Positions 36,906 through 49,258 of a DNA stretch of 64,000 bases are shown here, one piece after another. This DNA comes from Dioscorea cayenensis subsp. rotundata (Eukaryota > Streptophyta > Magnoliopsida > Dioscoreales > Dioscoreaceae): NCBI RefSeq assembly GCF_009730915.1, contig NC_052475.1, forward strand, positions 2,108,001-2,172,000. Direction: 5' to 3'. The position numbers and the translations under genes are program-made. The notes under the pieces were generated by a model that was not told where the DNA came from, ran no database searches, and saw only the letters and a program-made list of their open reading frames with translations. Position 1 is the first letter of the stretch. The number at the start of each line of letters is the position of its first letter.

Positions 36906-37741
36906 TAAAACTGCAACCATATCAAATGAAAGGGGAAATGTACATTATAAATATTACACAAATCATAACAATCGAAAAAACTATTTCGATAGTGTATACA
37001 GACGAAAATGCAAAACAAAACAAAACCTAGCCGAGAAATTGCCCTGCAGACTAACAAAACCCTAGCTGAGAAATCCCCCTGCAGACTTCAATATCTTCCA
37101 ACAAAAACAGAAGCACAAAACAAAACCGAAAAATCTTTCTTTGTAACAGAATAGTTAATATAAAACCATACTCAATACCTTAGATTGCAAACTGATGAAA
37201 TGCCAACTACTTGCACGGGAACTTCTCCTTCGAGATATCGGTGGAAAGGGAAAAGCTGAAATTACAGAGGCTACGCCAGTAAAGACAACTTCGGAGACAA
37301 CTTCAGAAATAGAAAAGCTGAAGACGAGAGTTGAGAAAAAACTCCATGTATACGGCTCTAGTAAATTACCCTACGGAAAACCTCCCACTTCCTCTCAAAC
37401 CGCCGAAATGGCTGCAGCCACGACTCCCCATGCAAGGGCATTTTTGTCCATAAAATTTGAAAATCACTCCGTTGACATCCGTTATATGCTTTGGGGGTTT
37501 GAAAACCATATAATTTAAAAGGAAGGGGTTTTTAGGGATTGCAAAATTAATGGGGTGTTTTTGGCAATATTGCAAACTTAGGGGTTTTTTTTTGGCAATT
37601 TCCACTTTCTTTTTTAAAAAATTTAGGTTTGGTCCTAAATTTTATGTTTTAAAAAAAATTATATATAAAACTGTTTTCATATTAAAAAAAAAAAATATAT
37701 ATAAAACTGTTTTCATATTTAAAAAATAAAAAAAATTAGTT

Positions 37742-37823
37742 GCTGGCTATGGGGTTCGAACCCATGCGCACTTCTGTGCAGAAGATCTTAAGTCTTCCCC
37801 CTTAACCACTCGGGCAAACCAGC
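37742..37823 (-). tRNA. tRNA-Leu (anticodon UAA), copy 1
   Basis: 82-nt class II tRNA on the - strand. The acceptor stem GCTGGTT pairs with AGCCAGC (one wobble), the anticodon stem GAAGA/TCTTC encloses CTTAAGA (anticodon TAA), there is a long variable arm, and the T arm contains GGGTTCGAACCCC. A T-rich pol III stop lies downstream on the - strand (A runs at 37716-37736). No intron. Nuclear cytosolic type. Confidence 0.95.
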
Positions 37824-37893
37824 TCAATGTGCAATTTCGATGCTTTTATAAATATATTAATAATTAAATTTCATAATTAAAATTAAAAAAATT

Positions 37894-37975
37894 GCTGGCT
37901 ATGGGGTTCGAACCCATGCGCACTTCAGTGCAGAAGATCTTAAGTCTTCCCCCTTAACCACTCGGGCAAACCAGC
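37894..37975 (-). tRNA. tRNA-Leu (anticodon UAA), copy 2
   Basis: Tandem duplicate of the previous gene, 152 bp away in the same orientation. It differs at one base in the variable arm (cttcAgtg against cttcTgtg). An A7 run just before it on the + strand provides its own pol III terminator. Both copies look functional. Confidence 0.95.
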
Positions 37976-38499
37976 TTTTATGAGAAAGGTACATAATAAA
38001 ATTATTAATTCTTATATAACACTTCCTCAACCATAACTTGCATCATCCGTCAAACAAACAAAGCTCTTTATTCTAGACTCACCTTAGTTGGAAACTATCC
38101 ATTCCTTTCATTTAACGTCACCAATAAAAAAAAAAGCAAGAGTTAAAAGGAAGTCACATGATAAGTGATAACAAAAGCTATCACATTCAAGTTCTCTATT
38201 ACAAAATAAGTAAATAAATAAATAAATAAATATACTTATTTATATTCATTAAAAATCGGATTGAGGCAAAAAGATTTATACCCTTGTTCTTTAAAAAATA
38301 AAAAGTGAGACAATTAACAAATTTTGAACTCAAAATTTGTTAAAAACTATAATAGTGATGGGTCTCAATTATGAGTGCGGGCTCACAGTTAAAATTTTTT
38401 ATCTTTGACTGAAAATGCATAAATTTCACACTTAATTATCTATGCATGCAAATTTATGTATATAATATTTGTCACTCTCGGCAAAAAAAAATCGGATTC

Positions 38500-39263
38500 A
38501 GGTTCAACATAACCGAATAACCAGTTAACCCGTTTTGACCCTCAACCGACAGTAGTATCAAGTCGGCATGATAGTTAGCCAATCAGCCGCGAAAACTCCA
38601 GACGTTGCTTTCAGTCTTTCATATAATTAACTAAATCACAGCCGTCCGATCTCTTCACTTCCGCCAAATGAACGGCTGATATAAACACCGGTTCCCCACA
38701 GCGTACGCTTTCACGCGTGACATTGCTCACTTGTCATCATGTGATCTCCGCTTTTCATGCAATTTTAAGCAACTGATTTAATTAGAATTAAATAAAAGGA
38801 CTTTTATGTAAAAACTAATTAAATATTTAATATTTAAAGGGGGTATTTGCAATATTCTCATTCTATTATTTAATTAATTGAAAAAAATAAACTTCGATTC
38901 TATAAATAATAAACAAGAGATTCGGTTTTTGTCCCTCCTTCGCTTTCTCTCCTCCAGTGGATAAAATTAGCTCTTTTGCCCCGGCGATCGAGAAACCCTA
39001 GTTTTGCGGGTTGGAGAGGAGGAGATCTTGATCCATTTGAGGGTTCATTGATGGAATCCCGGTCTCGATCTCTTCTCCCGAGCCGAATGAAGCCTTCCTT
39101 GGATAATTGCGTGATCATCTGGTGGTTTTGATTGCATTGTGGTAAAAGAATGGTCATTCGGTGTTTTCCTAGATTTAATTTGGGGTTTTTTTTTGAATTT
39201 TAATCCGGAATTGGTTGTTTTTAATTCTGGTTTGCAGATGATTATGTAATTTTGGAAGGAGGA
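38500..39263 (+). promoter_or_regulatory. Promoter and 5' leader of the U-box gene
   Basis: Motif-rich island at 38515-38760: CCAATCAGCCGCG, GCCGTCCGATC, GAACGGCTGATA and CACGCGTGAC. A leader runs from about 38900 (ctccctccttcgctttctctcctcc) and probably contains an intron between GGTAAAAG (about 39141) and TTTGCAG (about 39237). The start codon context is gaggaATGG. Confidence 0.5.
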
Positions 39264-40869
39264 ATGGATAATGCTGAGGTTGAGGAGAATCTGTTCGCTG
39301 CTGGCGATGCAAAGGTATACGAATTTGTTTTTTGATATATGAATTGTGGTATTGAATAATTTTTTTTATTTTTGTTTCAATTGATTCACAGTTGAAGAAA
39401 TTCAATGACTTCCTAATATTTTTGTTCATCTTTGATGTTGAAGGTGTGATTCATATTGATATTGAGTTTAATTTTGGCATGTTTGCATATGCAGTTGCAT
39501 GCGGAGATGTGTGGAAAACTTTCTGAGTTTGTTTCAAGAGTTTTGGAGATTTTTCCAGTTTTGGAAGCAGCTAGACCACGAAGCAAGTCTGGTATCCAAG
39601 CATTGTGTTCATTGCATGTGGCTCTTGACAAGTCTAAGAACCTCCTCAGGCACTGTTCTGACTGCAGCAAACTATATTTGGTGAGTTTTTGGTCTCAGCT
39701 CTTTGTCTATTCTGGCAAGATAGATTTTTAGGATTGTTATTAAAGGGAATTTGGTTAAGAATGATAGGAAATTGGCTTTTCTAGTTCTAAGTAGTCAATT
39801 TTAGTTGGCCAACTAGCTAGATTTTGACAAAACTTGTCAATTTCATGTAACTCTCTATCGGCCCATTGATGGATATTGAAGTAATTGTTCTTTGTTGAGA
39901 AAAACAGAATGTCTATTTTTTATGAAACTTAAAAAATTCAACAAATGTCAATTTTCAATAAATGTGACATCGACCCCCTTATTCCGTTCAATTTTTTACC
40001 ATACCATTGTTATGTGTTATAGACATTTCATGTATGAACTATGCAATTGGAACTGAGATTAGTCCTCATCTCAATTTGACTTTTTCTGGAGAACGGATGA
40101 TCGCAAAAATTTAAGAATTTAAAGAGATAGACAGTAATATTTTACCAGAGTTTTTGCTACTGGTATCCACATTCAGGATTCTGATCATGTTATTTTCTTT
40201 CTGTAAATTTTCTGCTGCATACTGTCCCTTATTCTCATATATGATTTTAATTTACTAGGCTATAACTGGAGACTCCATCCTTCTGAAATTTGAGAAGGCA
40301 AGACTTGCCCTTGTGGAGAGTCTTAAGCGTGTTGAAGACATAGTCCCGCAAGCTATTGGCTGCCAGGTACCGCTATTTGTCTTGAATTAATTGTTGAGTA
40401 TACATAAAAGATTTAAACTTGCGTAGAGACCTTTTTACACTAATGAGTGGTTTTCAGAACCAAATTAGGTCATCACCTTCATATAAAGTTCAGAAGCCTA
40501 CATGAATAATATTCCTGATAATATTCCTGATTATTATTTTTTAATTGGCAATGATTTTGCATTTGGTTATTTAAAGTCTGCATGATGTCGACTTACCCAT
40601 TATATATCCTTCTTTTAGACAGTCTTTCATGGTTTTAGTTTGTCAATTGTTTTTTCATCTTATTGTTATTGTCATCCTCTCTATGCCCTTCTCTCTCTTT
40701 CATATGCTTTTCACACTGTCTTTTATTGAGTTGAGGTTTTGTGAGCTACGGTTTGCCTTTTATTTTGAGCTGTGGTTTTGTGAGCTACCGTTTTTCTCTT
40801 ATGCTGATCCTTTCTACTTCATTTGAAACTTGTGCCCATGTGTAAAATTATTTTTTCCCCTTGTTGACC

Positions 40870-40909
<40 letters not shown>

Positions 40910-43381
40910 TATTGAAGTGAATAAATTATGATTTTCTTAAATTTCAGAAGGAATTTACTAACCTATTATTTTCAATCAATGATGTTGGGAGGATAAGTAT
41001 CCTTGTATTCAAGTTTTAGTTTTGGGAAACAGCACGCTCATGCTCATTTCCCTTATAGCATCATGCTTTAGAAGGGAATATGGGTGGTTTGGGATTTTTT
41101 GTTATTCTTTAACCCTTCAGTTTTAGTGACTGGAGTGCTGAAGTTTTACACAACCTGTTACAGATTATGAATATTGTTCTTGAGCTGGAAGGGACAGTTC
41201 TTACATTGGATGAGTCAGAGAAGCAGGTTGGAGATGAAATCGTCACCTTGCTTCAGAAAGAGAGAAGATTTTCGAGTGACTCTAATGATCATAATGAACT
41301 CGAAGTCTTCCACAGAGCTGCTTTAAGACTGGGAATTAATTCATCCAGGGCAGCCCTTACAGAGAGAAGAGCTCTCAAGAAATTGATTGAAAAATCTCGT
41401 GCTGAGGAAGATAAGAGAAAAGAATCAATTGTGGAGTACTTGCTATATCTCATGAGAAAATATACAAAGCTTTTCAGAAGTGAGGTAGCTGATGACACTG
41501 ATTCACAAGGGTCAGGCCCTTGTTCTCCCACTGTACAGGGCACACTCGAAGGTGTTTCCAGCCATGCATGCAAAGGTGGCCAAATCTTTGAGAGACAACT
41601 TTCAAGATTAGGTTCTTTCAATTTCAAGCCAATTGGTCTGAAATCAGGGAATGCACCAATCCCCCCTGAGGAGTTGAGATGCCCAATATCCCTGCAGCTT
41701 ATGTATGATCCAGTTATCATTTCATCAGGGCAGACTTACGAACGTGCCTGCATTGAGAAGTGGTTTGATGATGGACATAGCACATGCCCTAAAACCCAGC
41801 AGCAACTTCCACATCTGTCTATAACCCCAAATTATTGTGTCAAAGGTCTGATTGCCAGTTGGTGCGAACAAAATGGGGTCCCTACACCAGACGGTCCACC
41901 AGAATCTCTTGATCTCAACTATTGGAGGCTCGCTTTGTCAGATCGTGATCCCACAGATTCAAGATCCACAGTGAGTACTGATTCTTGCAATCTGAAGAGT
42001 GTTAAGGTAGTACCTTCAGAGGATAGTGGTGTTATGGATGAATTCAAAGCTGATGAAATGAGCACAATAGAAGACAGCTCTGCCCAGGACAGTCAAGTAG
42101 ATGAGTTTGAAAAATACGAGAATTTACTAGCTGTGCTGTACAATGACAAATGTAGAGCAAAACAGTGTGAAGTCGTGGAGCAACTTAGGTTCCTGCTCAA
42201 GGACGATGAGGAAGCTAGGATCTACATGGGTGCAAATGGCTTTGTAGAAGCACTGGTCCAATTCTTAACCTCATCCATCAATGAAGGAGATACCAAAGCA
42301 CAAGCAATCGGTGCAATGGCTCTTTTCAACCTCGCTGTCAATAACAACAGGTACCAGCTACTCACATTATGCTCATGCCAGATATATTATGATATATTAA
42401 ACCAGTCATATACTCATATAGGTGAGTATTTTTTTTTTTTAATAGTTATTTTATATAGTTGTATTCTAACATAGGTCAGGACCATCCTGTGTAAACCTCT
42501 GCATATTCATAGCATTGTCCCCGTTAACGTCATCTTAGTTCATTTGCCAAAATTTCAGGAACAAAGAGTCAATGCTATCCTCCGGGATTATACCTCTACT
42601 AGAAGAGATGATCAGAAGCACCGGGACGTATGAACCAGCAACTGCCCTCTACCTCAACCTCTCCTGCCTAGATAAGGCCAAGCCGATCATAAGCTCAAGC
42701 CCAGCCACCCCATTCTTAGTCCAACTCCTCCAATCTGACAGTTCCAAATCCAGCAACATCTGCAAGCATGATGCCCTCTACACTCTCTACAACCTCTCCA
42801 CTCACCCTGCAAACATCCCTTCCCTTCTAAACTCCAACATCATCAATGGCCTCCATTCCCTCCTCACTGAAACCTCCTCACCATGCTCATGGGCTGAGAA
42901 ATCTCTAGCTGTTCTCATAAACCTCACATCAAACACCTCAGCAAAGAAACACATAATAACAACGCCAGGACTAATTGGAGGCATTGCAGCAGTTTTAGAC
43001 ACTGGTGAACCAACAGAACAAGAACAAGCAGTATCATGCCTATTAAATCTTTGTGAAGATGATGACAAGTGCTGCCATATGGTTCTACAGGAAGGAGTTA
43101 TACCATCCTTAGTATCTATGTCAGCCAATGGGAGTACAAGAGGAAAGGAAAAGGCTCAGAACTTACTGAAACTATTCAGGGAACAGAGACAACGTGAATC
43201 ATCACCGGTCAGGTGTCAGGAACTGACGGTGGAGACACATGGAACATATGATGATAATGTTGGAGTTACAAATGATCTAAAACCATTGCCCAAGTCCAGA
43301 TCAAAGAGGCTTGGGAGGGCTTTGACTTCTATGTGGAAGACAAAGAATCCTCAGAGTTCTGGGTCTAGGACGCCAAGATAG
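39264..43381 (+). CDS. U-box/ARM-repeat E3 ubiquitin ligase (PUB45/PUB6-like)
   Basis: Five exons, all GT-AG, give 784 residues: 39264-39314, 39495-39680, 40259-40366, 41164-42350 and 42559-43381. The helical N-terminal U-box-associated domain occupies about 18-230 ([39 protein letters not shown]-like MNIVLELEG). The U-box is near 280-355 ([39 protein letters not shown]), ending in the signature [15 protein letters not shown] repeats fill about 430-720 ([55 protein letters not shown]). The basic tail carries [14 protein letters not shown]. Length and order fit plant PUB6/7/45. It would transfer ubiquitin from an E2 to substrates in cytosol or nucleus; the substrate is not predictable here. 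No lesion seen. Intron 3 holds an (ATT)n tract (40871-40910). Confidence 0.92.
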
Positions 43382-43587
43382 AGTGTGTAAATTGGTAATT
43401 TTGTGAGATGAGAGAGGAGTTACAGCCTAACAAAGGCACAGAGAGTTTGCACCTTTGCTTTGATAGACAAAGGTTGGAAAAGAATGTGGGCTGAGATGAA
43501 GAGGACCTTTTAGGTTGGTGCTTGTGAAATTGTACTGTCAAATATAATTTTGATATTAATAACTTTGAATACAAATTTAAACATAAA

Positions 43588-43660
43588 GCCCGTCTAGCTC
43601 AGTTGGTAGAGCGCAAGGCTCTTAACCTTGTGGTCGTGGGTTCGAGCCCCACGGTGGGCG
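43588..43660 (+). tRNA. tRNA-Lys (anticodon CUU)
   Basis: 73-nt cloverleaf. Acceptor GCCCGTC pairs with GGTGGGC and the discriminator is G. D arm TAGCTCAGTTGGTAGAGC, anticodon loop CTCTTAA, T arm GTGGGTTCGAGCCCCAC. TTTT follows at 43667. It lies about 200 bp downstream of the U-box gene. Confidence 0.96.
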
Positions 43661-43774
43661 AACATGGTTTTAATGTATATGAAGTTTATGTTTTGCTTAA
43701 TTTTTCATGTGTGTATATACTAAGCAAATAACCCAAGTATATAACAAATTAAATAATTGAGATCATATAGAGGC

Positions 43775-44220
43775 AATGCAGGAACTCTCCATTTCGTTAA
43801 GAGAACGCGGGCCAATTTTTACCCCCAGGACACATCATATTACGAGCACTAATTTCACAATCCTGAGATACTTTGAATAGTAGTTATAAGCGAATACAAA
43901 GAACTAACCCAAGAATCATATGGATGTATGTATCCACAGCCTATACGGCAAGTGGTAAATCATATGGATGTATCCACCTTGTCTCTCCTAATTTTCAATG
44001 CTAAAAAGTAAAAACCCATGGGGTTCTTCAACTTCACTTGCTACTAACCAGACTATAGTTCATACACCTTTATTGTTTTGACACAATTGTCATTTTAGTC
44101 AGCTTGTATTTCACATGCATATACAGCTGGTTTTATTAAAAAAAAAAAACATACAGCTGGTACACTCCAAGATAAAGATGTATACTATGTTGATAACATT
44201 AATGAACTTGGTTGTGGATA
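43775..44220. repeat. Displaced duplicate of an AK7-like gene intron 3 segment
   Basis: Matches 28815-29415 (intron 3 of the AK7-like gene) in the same orientation. Shared landmarks in order: CTCCATTT-GTTAAGAGAA-GCG, AATTTCACAATCCTGAGATA, GGATGTATCCACCTTGT, TATTTCACATGCA-ATACAG and AATGAACTTGGT. It lacks about 150-200 bp present in the intron. Either this is a third piece of the local duplication, or both sites carry the same unrecognised repeat. Confidence 0.78.
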
Positions 44221-44402
44221 TTGCCGTCAAACTCCCAAGGTAGTGGCCCCTCTAGTGCCTTGTTCAGGGATCAGAATATGATGGTGTCGAAAGTTGTGGT
44301 GTCACTGGGGGAGACTAGATAGCAGATCATCATAGAGGTTGACAACCTTGGCATCGACTCGCAATTACTGACGGATAAGAATGAAGATTCAAGATTTGCA
44401 TC

Positions 44403-45650
44403 CGAGTAATTTTTTTTTGTGGGTCACCCAACTTTTATGTTTTTTCATTTCGACCATCCAACTTCAATTTGTATCCAAATGCTCATTGAACATCAATTTA
44501 TTATCACCAATAGGTCACTGGTAAGTTTCCCTCTCCCCTTTGCTCGCGTGGCAACGGGAAAAATACAATCATCACGCCTGGGACACATCAGCATGCTTAT
44601 TAGGCATGCCATCTCACCTGAAGCTCGTCATGTCACCCCAAAAAATCCATGTGATCAGCTTCGTCTTCCTCCTTGGAGATGCATTATAACGAGTGCCACC
44701 ACTCCTCAACATCAAGGTGTATAACTCTAAAGCCTCCAGGGACAAGCCATTTTGTGCATAAACAACAATCATCGTATTCCATGACACATTGTTCCTCTGA
44801 GACATTTCATCAAACTCCTTCTTGGCAACATCCAAGATACCATATTTCACATAAGCATTCATCAGAGTATTTCCCACTCCTGTCTCCATCTCATGACCCT
44901 CTCTATCTCATGACCCAACTTCACCAAATCGCCATGAAACCCTCTTGTGACCTTCCTTTCCGCAATCCACACACAAACCGATAAAAAGCTGACACAGCAG
45001 TGATGTAGTCCACCTCCAATCCACCCTCTTAAAAGTATGCAGAGCTTCTCGTGCAGCCTCATTCTAGACGTAACACATAATTATGGATGTCTAGACAACA
45101 ACGTTCTTCATAGGCATATCATTTAACGCCTTCTGAGCATCATCTATGACATGACACTTGGAGTACATGTCGATGAGAGCAGAGGCGACAAAGAGATCAG
45201 GATGGAGTCCAAGGAGAAAAGGCTTGGAGATGGAGCTGTTAGCCAGAGCATAAGGAGCCAAGGGCAGTGAAGGATTTCAAAGCATAGGGAAAGAAGGATC
45301 GGTCGGGCTTCACATAGAACCTTCACATAGAGGAGAAGGCTTGGAATCTTCCAAGGAGGAAGATGAAGCTGACATGGACATGGATTTTTTTGGGGCTGAC
45401 GTGGTGAGATTTAGGTGATGTGGAAAGTTGTGGGTGATGTGGCAAAGCCTAATGAGCATGCTGACGTGTCCCGAGCATGGTGACTGTGTTTTTCTGGTTG
45501 CTACGGGAGCAAAAAGGAATGAGAAACTTACCCGTAACCTGCCGATGATAACAAATTAATGTTCAGTGAGCATTTGGATACAAATTGAAGTTGGATGGTC
45601 GAAATAAAAAAAACATAAAAGTTGGATGGTCTACTAAAAAAATTTACCCG
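44403..45650. mobile_element. Pack-MULE-like element with long TIRs, 1.25 kb
   Basis: Terminal inverted repeats of about 280 bp (44403-44680 and 45370-45650) share long near-identical stretches, for example ACTTCAATTTGTATCCAAAT and ATGTTTTTT-ATTTCGACCATCC. The flanks are TTTGCATC (44395-44402) and TTTGTATC (45651-45658), a duplication of 8-9 bp with one mismatch, as for Mutator-like elements. The interior has no transposase but carries a fragment of a PPR gene on the - strand. Confidence 0.85.
44690..45345 (-). pseudogene. Captured PPR protein gene fragment
   Basis: On the - strand the interior reads as pentatricopeptide-repeat sequence across shifting frames: KPDRSFFPYALKSF, then SALIDMYSKCHVIDDAQKA, then after a degenerate middle NTLMNAYVKYGILDVAKKEF and NNVSWNTMIVVYAQNGLS. 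The SWNTMI-YAQNG and ALIDMYSKC signatures are typical of the plant PLS subfamily, organellar RNA-binding proteins. The fragment has stops and frameshifts. Its open part (44889-44614) runs into the TIR, giving a chimeric C-terminus. Confidence 0.82.
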
Positions 45651-45879
45651 TTTGTATCCTGGATGGCTTCAGGGATGGTGCATGGCCATCACATGGAAGC
45701 TAGATTGGATCCTCACCCAACATGTGGTGGAGGGGATAGAGGGGACGACATGTGAGTTCCCAAGTGCCGAATAGTTGCCTCACTTCATCTCTCATTCTTG
45801 TTGCGTTGAGATAAAAATTGATGGCCAAGGCCATCCTTATCCAACGGTAAAAAAAAGGGGGAGTTGATCCTTATGAACT

Positions 45880-46300
45880 TTTGCACACCGATCTAGATCT
45901 CATAGTAGATAGTCTAGTTCTATCATGGCTCTTGAAGGAAGTTAATGGGTTAGGTCTACCAGATGCTCGGAGCCAATTGGAGCAAGGCCTCTTCTGAGGT
46001 CTTCTCTGTCCCCCAGCCTTATGGCCGATGAGGTTGATGGAGGACATCTTCAAACAGTGGAAAGGATGGTTGAAGCCTTGGCTTCAGACTCAGGGACTAA
46101 TGATGATTCCGAATAAGAGATACTAATGGAAGAAGAGCCAAATGTCTTGTTAACGTTAGGTCAATTTCAAGATGACATGAGGAAAGAGGCGCTTGCATGT
46201 AAAAACCAGTCCTCGATCTCGTTAATCCACAAAAAGGGGAGTATGTACACCAACTCTTATAGGGTCTAGATGACAGTTAGTCAGTCAGGTTTTGCAAATA
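45880..46300 (+). pseudogene. LINE-derived fragment, copy 1
   Basis: Contains 'tggctcttgaaggaagtta', then 'ctaccagatgctcggagcca' and later 'ccacaaaaaggggag', all repeated in shorter form at 47475-47590, directly upstream of a LINE reverse transcriptase fragment. Probably the region before the RT gene of a non-LTR element. The identification depends on that linkage. 46300-47000 was not recognised. Confidence 0.45.
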
Positions 46301-47469
46301 TTTTAACTCTGCTACAGTAGCCGGTGAAAATTAACTCTGATACTTGGTAATAGAAGATTGTGCAGAACGCAGAGAGCCTGCAGAGAGTTAGCAGAAGGGT
46401 GTGAGGGCAAAGTGTGCGCTCCCAGACCGCACATGAACAGTAATATCTTTAATTTGTCATGAACAATAGCATTGCTATAATAACTTCCACTGTTTTTACA
46501 CTATTACATAGCCAGGAACTCCCAATAGGGATCTAGAGCACTGATGAGCAGGTAAGTAGGCATATTCCATAGCATAGGCAGGCCTTACCATCAAACAGTT
46601 TTCAAGTCTAGGTAATGTTCTCAGGAGTGCCAATTGCAGTCTCTCAGGCAAACTTGTTGAAAATCCCTATTTGAAAAAAAGTATTATCACATATGTTCGA
46701 AAATACTTACAATCAACTGAAAACTTTTTATCATTCCATGTAAAATTCATCATAACAACTTGAGGAATACTTGCACATAAAGCTAATGAACATTCCGGCC
46801 CTCAGATTCAAGAAATATTTGATGAGATTCTGTATGTTGAAATCTCACAATCTGTAAAGAGTATTAAACCCTATTCAAGAAGGCAAACTTTTTAATTCCA
46901 AGTATTTGTTGGAAATTGGAACATTAAACCAAGTGATATGTGACAAAATATATAGAAGTATGGGAATTGTTTAATGAGTTCATGATTTTAAACTATCCAT
47001 TTTTTGTTTAAACTTTGTCTCCATTAAACTATCCGGCCAGAGTAAATCTCAATGCTACTAGGCATCAACTAAAAGATCCCATAAGCTTGGCAAAGGGAAA
47101 TAAGATTAAAGTTTGTGTATCTGGCTCGCACAATGACACTAGTAGGCTCATAAATAGGTTCAATGCTAGGCTTATAACAGGCTCACAACAAAATGGGTTT
47201 TTTCAGAGAATAATCTTTAAATGTCAAGAAGAGAGGCGCATGTCGGAGCTTGACGTGGAGCGTGAGTATCATCTCCATCTTCTTAATGCTATATAACTAA
47301 TGCATGTGGCTCTTCACTCTGTGCATCTTATCAATCGCGCAAGGTTTGTAACAACTACTTTTTTTTATAATATTTTTTATCTATACTACTTATTTCTACT
47401 TTTTTTCTTTTTGTTTATTAGGCCACCCTTTTCATTCCACCTGAAAAAAAACCTGTCCCAAAGCACACC

Positions 47470-48260
47470 AAAAACATGGCTCGTGAAGGAAGTCACCGAG
47501 TTAGATTTACCTGATGCCTGGAGCAAATTGGATCCACAAAAAGGGGAGAATGGACACCGACTCTAGCAGGGTTTAGATGCCAGTCAATTAGTCATGCCTG
47601 TAGATGCCAGCTAGTTAGTTTTGATTCCTTTTCATATGCTTTCCAGTCCTTATCTAATGACCTAAATACTATTAGCCCTGCTAATTGTGCTTCCTTGACG
47701 AGGGATATTTCTAAAGATGAGATCTTCTCTAACCTCAATTCTTTAGTTTATGGTAAAAGCCTGGGTTCGGATGGGTTCAATTTTAAATTTTATAAATACT
47801 TTTGGTATGACATAGGAGATGCTTTGTACTTGGCTATTAAACATTTCATGTCCAATGCTTGTATGCATAGAGCTTGGGGTAAAACTTTTTGTTACGTTAA
47901 TTTTGAAGAAAGAGCACTTTGGGAAAGTTTTAGATTTCAGCCTTATTTTGCTTTGCAATGTTTGCTACAAAATTGTTACTAAGCTTTTTGCTAATCGTTT
48001 GAAACATGTCCTCGATGCTTTAATTAGTAAAGAGAAAAGCGGTTTCATAGCTGGTCATACTCCTATGTATAATATTATTGCCGTCCAAGAGATTGTACAC
48101 TATAAAATGGGACCATGTGAATCCCCACTAAAATGTTAATCAAGGTTGATGTTGAAAGACATATGACACCTTGAGATGGGATAATATTCTTGCCACTTTA
48201 GCCCGAATGGGATTTCCTAGTATTTGGATTTCTTGGATTAAGGCTTGTCTTGATTAAGTC
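47470..48260 (+). pseudogene. L1-type LINE reverse transcriptase fragment
   Basis: After the shared upstream stretch, frames at 47695-48139 and beyond show plant LINE RT landmarks: DEIFSNLNSL, LGSDGFNFKFYKYFW (family form SPGPDGFNFKFYK), RAWGKTF, LCNVCYKIVTKLFANRLKHV, SGFIAGHTPMYNIIAVQEIV, then KVDVERAYDT-like and ILATLARMGFPSIWISWIKA. Several frameshifts and stops occur, and the catalytic YADD region is not present. It is a truncated, dead copy. Confidence 0.85.
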
Positions 48261-48289
48261 ACTAGATCCTGGAAGGAAGGGAGAGGGTG

Positions 48290-49208
48290 ACTCACTTAGG
48301 TCACTCAGTGAGTGGTTTGCATAATTCTAAAAGAATATATTAATAATTCAATAAATATCCAAAAATAGATTTTCACCTTAAAACATAACGTCTTTGACAT
48401 TCAACATAATTATATGCAAACACAATATACATATATGAAATCATGAATCTCATAAAAGGAAACCTTTACTCAAGTGAGAGTTTCAACAATTTAAGATTTT
48501 GTGTAAAATGAGTTCTTTGAACCCTAACACATAAAACTCGTCATTAAAACAATGTTCCAATAGATATACAAGAAATTTCATCTCAAAAGCTCATCTGCAT
48601 GAAAACACCTAGTTCTTCAAAACTTTGAAATCAACATTTCGATCATCAAGTAGTGGTCTAAAAACTTCTCTAAATTTTAGCCGTGGCCGTGGCTAAGTCT
48701 AGAGTAGTCAAAATCTTTATGCCCTTGATGTTGATATACCAGAAATTTGTGTGGTGACCCAAGGTTCCCGATGTTTATCCAATCAAGGCTCTAGCCCCAC
48801 TTGAAGTAGACAATAAATCCAGGTTTTAAAGCCACCTTAATATGTTGGCCGTATAGACCGCCTACTGCAGCAAGGAAGAGATTCACATGGTCATCATCAA
48901 ATCATGTGGAAGCTTGATAATATAAAGTATGCATAACGCCTAAAGTCCATACCCATGACAACATTCCTATACCAGGAAAGGAAACCATTTCCACAAGTAC
49001 CGATGGAAATAGCACAATGAAATGTAAACATGGTTTCATAAATTGTTTCAATTTTAAAATACAAGTACGGTCATTAACATTTTCACTCAAATGTCAAGAA
49101 TCTCATAAGAACAACAATAACTTGGAAATCTTCCCAAATTGATCAAAACCACGGTTTATTATGATAAAATCACGAATCATTTTCATTCATACGATTAAGA
49201 TATTTAAA

Positions 49209-49258
<50 letters not shown>

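Larger units (their letters stand above)
33184..37610 (-). mobile_element. Transposon-like block carrying a Ulp1 protease gene
   Basis: The two ends share an unusual composition in inverted orientation: GGAAAATTAC... with CCCAAAAACCCTC on the left, and GGAAATTGCC... with CCAAAAACACCCC on the right (other strand). The interior differs in composition from its surroundings and encodes a Ulp1-like protease on the - strand, typical cargo of plant Mutator-like elements of the Kaonashi/KI-MULE kind. No target duplication is certain and no transposase was recognised. 33430-33860 on the + strand may be remains of one, but I cannot show it. Edges are approximate. The + strand ORF at 37195-37518 has no known motif. 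Confidence 0.55.
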
